64,000 bases of DNA from Stenotrophomonas maltophilia R551-3 (GTDB lineage: Bacteria; Pseudomonadota; Gammaproteobacteria; Xanthomonadales; Xanthomonadaceae). Shown here in pieces: positions 60,532 to 64,000 of the stretch. Below the pieces are notes generated by a model. The model did not search any database. It was not told where the DNA came from and was given only the letters and a program-made list of their open reading frames with translations. The translations under genes were made by a program, and so were the position numbers. How positions within the stretch are numbered: position 1 is the first letter of the stretch; each line of letters starts with the position of its first letter. The DNA lies in contig NC_011071.1 in assembly GCF_000020665.1 (NCBI RefSeq), positions 3,524,501-3,588,500 of the forward strand, in the 5' to 3' direction.

Positions 60532-63500
60532 GCCCACCCACCGACGGCGACTCCGCCTCCTGCTTCTCCAGCTCGCGCTTCACCGCTTCCGGCGAGCGCG
60601 TGTACGGCGCCAGCCGCGCGTAGAACGCCGGCACCACGAACAGCGACAGGAAGGTCGAGAGGGTCACGCCGAAGATGATCACGATGCCGATGGTGCCACG
60701 GCTGGCCGAACCGGGGCCACCGGCCACCACCAGCGGGACCGCACCGACCACGGTGGCGATCGAGGTCATCAGGATCGGGCGCAGGCGCACCATCGCCGAT
60801 TCGATGATCGCCTCGCGCACGGTTCTCCCGTCGTCGCGCAGCTGGTTGGCGAATTCGACAATCAGGATGCCGTTCTTCGCCGCCAGGCCGACCAGCATGA
60901 CGATACCAATCTGGCTGAACAGGTTCACCGTGCCACCGCTGACCCACAGGCCGACCAGCGCACCGAGCACGCCCAGCGGCACGGTCAGCATGATGGTGAG
61001 CGGGTGGATGAAGCTCTCGAACTGTGCGGCCAGCACCAGGTACACCACCAGCAGCGCCATGGCGAAGGTCAGCAGCACCGCGCCGCCGGCACTCTGGTAT
61101 TCGCGCGATTCGCCCTTCCAGTTCACCTGCGCGTACTGCGGCAGCTCTTCGCGCGTGACCTGCTGCGCCCAGGCAATCGCCTCGCCCAGCGGATAGCCCG
61201 GCGCAAGGCCAGCATTGATGGTGATCGAGCGCAGGCGGTTGAAGCGGTTCAGGGTGCCGGCCTCGGCCACTTCGCTGAGCGTGACCAGGTTGGACAGCGG
61301 CACCAGCTCGCCGGAGGTGGCGCGCACACGGATCGCGGCGAGGTCGGCCGGGCTGGCGCGGCCATCGCGACCGGCCTGGACCAGCACGTCGTACTCCTCG
61401 CCGTTGTCGACGAAGGTGGTGACGCGGCGCGAGCCCATCATCGTTTCCAGCGCCGAACCGATCGCGGTGACCGGCACGCCCAGATCGGCCGCACGCTGGC
61501 GGTCGATGTTGACCCGCATCTGCGGCCGGGTTTCCTTGTAGTCCGAGTCCGGGCCGACCAGGCCGGGGTTGTCGGCCATGCGCAGCAGGATGCGGTCGCG
61601 CCACTGCGCGATCTCGGCGTATTCCGGGCCGCCCAGCACGATCTGGAACGGCTGGCCGCCACTGCGCACCAGGCCACCGCCCACCTGCGTGCGTACGCGC
61701 ACGCCGCGGATGGTGTCCAGTTCCTTCTGCAGCTCATTGGCCACTTCCGGCGTGCCTTCGCTGCGCTGGCGCCACGGCTGCAGGAACACGCTGACGCGGC
61801 CGGTATGCATTTCCTCGCTGGCGCCCCAGCCGCCCGGCACGCGCGGGTTGGCGCGCACGATCGGTTTGTCGGCGCCCACATGCGGGGCCAGCATCGCTTC
61901 CACCTGCTGCACCTGCTGCACGGTGTAGTCGTAGCCGGCGCCTTCCGGGCCGTCGATCATGATCTGGAACGAACCGCGGTCTTCGGCCGGTGCCAGTTCC
62001 GACGGCAGCAGCTTGAGCAGACCCCAGCTGGCGGCCAGCGCGGCCACCATCACCAGCAGGTAGATCCAGGTGCGATCGACATGGTGATCGAGCACCCGCC
62101 CATAGGCGCCGGCCAGGCGCTCCAGGTTGCGGTTGATGAAACCATGCAGGCCACGCGGCGCCTGCCCGGTATGCGGCTTGAGCAGCTTGGAGGCCATCAT
62201 CGGCGTCAGCGTCAGCGCCACGAACGCGGACAACGCCACCGCCGCGGCCAGCGCCACTGCCAGTTCGCGGAACAGCCGTCCCGTGTTGCCCTCCAGGAAA
62301 CCCACCGGCAGGAACACCGCCACCAGCACGGCCGTGGTGGCGATCACTGCGAACGCCACCTGCGCGGTACCGCGTTTGGACGCCACCAACGGCGGTTCAC
62401 CCAGATCGATGCGGCGCTGCACGTTCTCCACCACCACGATCGCGTCGTCCACCACCAGGCCGATGCACAGCACCAGGGCAAGCAGGGTCAGCAGGTTGAT
62501 CGAGAAGTCGAACGCATACAGCGCGATGAACGCGGCGACCAGGCACACCGGCACCGTCACTGCCGGAATCAGTGCAGCGCGGAAGCTGCCGAGGAACAGC
62601 CAGATCACCGCCAGCACCAGGATCATCGCTTCCACCAGCGTGGCGTAGACACGGTCCACTGCGGCTTCGATGAAGGTGGTGTTGTCGAAGGCAACGAAAA
62701 TCTGCGTGCCCTTGGGCAGGGTCAGCGCGACCCGCTCCGCCTCAGCGCGCGCGGTGCGTGCCACGTCCAGCGAGTTGGCGGTGGAGGTCTTGACGATGCC
62801 CAGGCCGATGCCCGGTTCACCGTTGCTGCGGTAGTAGGCGCGACGCTCGGCCGAAGCCAGCTCGATCTTCGCCACGTCGCCCATGCGCACCACGTAGCCG
62901 TCGCGGCCCTTGCCCAGCGGGATGGTCGCGAAGTCTTCGGGCTTGATGTAGTTGCGCTCCACGCGCAGGGTGAAATCGCGGTCGGTCGATTCGATGCGAC
63001 CGGCCGGCAGTTCCACGTTTTCGTTGCGCAGCGCGGTTTCCACATCGCCGGTGGTCAGCCCGCGCGCCGCCAGCTGATCGCGGTCCAACCAGATGCGCAT
63101 CGCATAGCGCTGGCGGCCACCGATGCGGACCTGGGCCACGCCATCGAGGCTGGAGAAACGATCGACCACATAGCGGTCGGCGTAGTCGCTCAGCTCCAGC
63201 GTGTCCATGGTCGAGGAGACCATGTTGAACCAGATGATCGGGTCGGCATCGCTTTCGACCTTGGCGATTTCCGGCGGACGTGCTTCTTCCGGCATGCGGT
63301 CGGCAACGCGGCTGACCGCATCACGCACGTCGTTGGCCGCGGCCTCGATATCGCGGTTGGAGGTGAATTCGATGCTGACCTGCGAACGGCCGTTGTTGCT
63401 GCGCGCGTTGATGGTATCGATGCCTTCGATACCGGCCAGCGCGTCTTCCAGCACCTGGGTGATGCGGCTTTCGATGACCGCCGCCGATGCACCGGTGTAG

Positions 63501-63649
63501 TCGACCGACACCGAGACGATGGGCGGATCGATGGCTGGTAGTTCGCGCAGGGTCAGGCGGGTGAAGGACATCACGCCCAGCACCAGCAGCAGCAGGCTCA
63601 TCACCACGGCGAACACCGGCCGCTGGATGGAGGTGTCGGACAGCTTCAT
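60524..63649 (-). CDS. RND multidrug-type efflux transporter, HAE1 family
   Basis: A 1041-residue inner-membrane pump. The start MKLSDTSIQRPVFAVVMSLLLLVLG is typical of HAE1 pumps. Helix 1 is followed by a porter domain (about 40-330), helices 2-6 with GLVVDDAIVVVENVQRR (proton-relay Asp pair), a second porter domain and helices 8-12 ending near 1020. It works with a periplasmic adaptor and an outer-membrane channel; the channel gene is not in the window. S. maltophilia has several Sme pumps and I cannot tell which this is. The start overlaps the adaptor stop by four bases (ATGA). C-terminal tail EAESPSVGGHA is short. Confidence 0.93.
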   Translation of the reverse strand: MKLSDTSIQRPVFAVVMSLLLLVLGVMSFTRLTLRELPAIDPPIVSVSVDYTGASAAVIESRITQVLEDALAGIEGIDTINARSNNGRSQVSIEFTSNRDIEAAANDVRDAVSRVADRMPEEARPPEIAKVESDADPIIWFNMVSSTMDTLELSDYADRYVVDRFSSLDGVAQVRIGGRQRYAMRIWLDRDQLAARGLTTGDVETALRNENVELPAGRIESTDRDFTLRVERNYIKPEDFATIPLGKGRDGYVVRMGDVAKIELASAERRAYYRSNGEPGIGLGIVKTSTANSLDVARTARAEAERVALTLPKGTQIFVAFDNTTFIEAAVDRVYATLVEAMILVLAVIWLFLGSFRAALIPAVTVPVCLVAAFIALYAFDFSINLLTLLALVLCIGLVVDDAIVVVENVQRRIDLGEPPLVASKRGTAQVAFAVIATTAVLVAVFLPVGFLEGNTGRLFRELAVALAAAVALSAFVALTLTPMMASKLLKPHTGQAPRGLHGFINRNLERLAGAYGRVLDHHVDRTWIYLLVMVAALAASWGLLKLLPSELAPAEDRGSFQIMIDGPEGAGYDYTVQQVQQVEAMLAPHVGADKPIVRANPRVPGGWGASEEMHTGRVSVFLQPWRQRSEGTPEVANELQKELDTIRGVRVRTQVGGGLVRSGGQPFQIVLGGPEYAEIAQWRDRILLRMADNPGLVGPDSDYKETRPQMRVNIDRQRAADLGVPVTAIGSALETMMGSRRVTTFVDNGEEYDVLVQAGRDGRASPADLAAIRVRATSGELVPLSNLVTLSEVAEAGTLNRFNRLRSITINAGLAPGYPLGEAIAWAQQVTREELPQYAQVNWKGESREYQSAGGAVLLTFAMALLVVYLVLAAQFESFIHPLTIMLTVPLGVLGALVGLWVSGGTVNLFSQIGIVMLVGLAAKNGILIVEFANQLRDDGRTVREAIIESAMVRLRPILMTSIATVVGAVPLVVAGGPGSASRGTIGIVIIFGVTLSTFLSLFVVPAFYARLAPYTRSPEAVKRELEKQEAESPSVGGHA

Positions 63650-64000
63650 CCGCCGTGGCCCTCGGCCGCGACCGGCACCGGTGCATCAGCCGGTTTGGCA
63701 CCCTTGGCCGGTGCCGCGTCCTTGGCGGCTACCTTCAGGCCCGGGCGCAACTTGCCGGTGCCATCGACCACGATGCGCTGGCCCGCTTCCAGGCCCTGCC
63801 TGATCTCGACCACGCCGGCACGACGCGCGCCGGTGACCACGTCCACGCGCTCGACACTGTCGTCGCTTTTGATGCGGTACACGAAGGTATCGCGGCCGAC
63901 CTGCACCACCGCGATTTCCGGCACCACCAGCGCCGGCCGTTCGGGATGGAACAGGCGCACGTCCAGCAGCATGCCCGGACGCAGTGCGTGGTCGCTGTTG
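63646..64000 (-). CDS. RND efflux periplasmic adaptor (membrane fusion protein), 5' end outside window
   Basis: The C-terminal 117 residues or so of an HlyD/AcrA-type adaptor. ALRPGMLLDVRLFHPERPALVVPEIAVVQVGRDTFVYR is the beta-barrel to membrane-proximal part, and GLEAGQRIVVDGTGKLRPGLKV is a family hallmark. The tail is rich in Ala, Pro and Lys. It is co-transcribed with the RND gene, overlapping it by four bases. The N-terminus and start codon lie beyond position 64000. Confidence 0.9.
   Translation of the reverse strand, partial: NSDHALRPGMLLDVRLFHPERPALVVPEIAVVQVGRDTFVYRIKSDDSVERVDVVTGARRAGVVEIRQGLEAGQRIVVDGTGKLRPGLKVAAKDAAPAKGAKPADAPVPVAAEGHGG

Noticed and set aside
60212..63541. Plus-strand open frame of 1109 codons opposite the RND gene
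   Set aside because: It mirrors the RND gene in high-GC DNA, is rich in His, Gln, Arg and Ala, and shows no domain or ribosome site.

Overview
The window looks like a chromosome segment from a Stenotrophomonas species, most likely of the S. maltophilia complex. The reasons are high GC, xanthomonad-style gene order (pilR/pilS beside sucC/sucD, pilB-pilA-pilC-pilD-coaE, rluD-pgeF opposite bamD) and many short imperfect palindromes that begin with GTAG, which are typical of S. maltophilia intergenic DNA. The species call is inference. No phage, insertion sequence, integrase or CRISPR array was seen.

Layout. 161-6036: poxB, a periplasmic SH3-domain protein, a small lipoprotein and a TonB-dependent receptor. 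6060-6549: an array of 96-bp hairpin repeats. 6608-10550: a trehalose operon, otsB-GH15-otsA. 10623-14322: DCC protein, DUF4166, pgeF and rluD, then bamD on the other strand. 14522-19738: secreted lipase-like hydrolase, nadE, sucD and sucC. 20115-37884: type IV pilus region (pilS, pilR, pilB, two pilin genes, pilC, pilD, then coaE). Between pilB and the pilins lies about 8.4 kb of lower-GC DNA with four glycosyltransferase-type genes, a Wzx-like flippase, an FkbM methyltransferase and a GT-C-like membrane protein. 38061-41113: a ColR/ColS-like two-component system preceded in the same operon by two paralogous small exported proteins. 41359-53010: rimK, a thioesterase, two membrane proteins, tRNA-Gly(CCC), an EstA-type autotransporter, thiS, thiG, trmB, an SLC13-type permease, a Rieske protein, an FAH-family hydrolase and mscL. 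53162-64000: an M28 peptidase, two AGCS amino-acid:sodium symporters, an outer-membrane protein, a TrmH-family methyltransferase, a GNAT protein and an RND efflux pump whose adaptor gene runs off the right edge.

How it fits together. PilS/PilR should drive pilA from the -24/-12 promoter seen at 34875-34890. PilB, PilC and PilD assemble and process the pilin. The second pilin gene shares its stop with the start of the GT-C-like gene (TGATG). With the neighbouring sugar-transfer and flippase genes, this suggests a locus that builds a lipid-linked glycan, flips it and attaches it to pilin. This is the most interesting hypothesis in the window and it is inference, not proof. The otsB-GH15-otsA operon probably makes trehalose and may also break it down. 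Repeats of four kinds (GTAG hairpins, GGTGCGGACC-type hairpins, GGGTC...GACCC inverted repeats and long GGGGACGGAGGG palindromes) fill nearly every core intergenic gap, but I saw none between 23390 and 37885.
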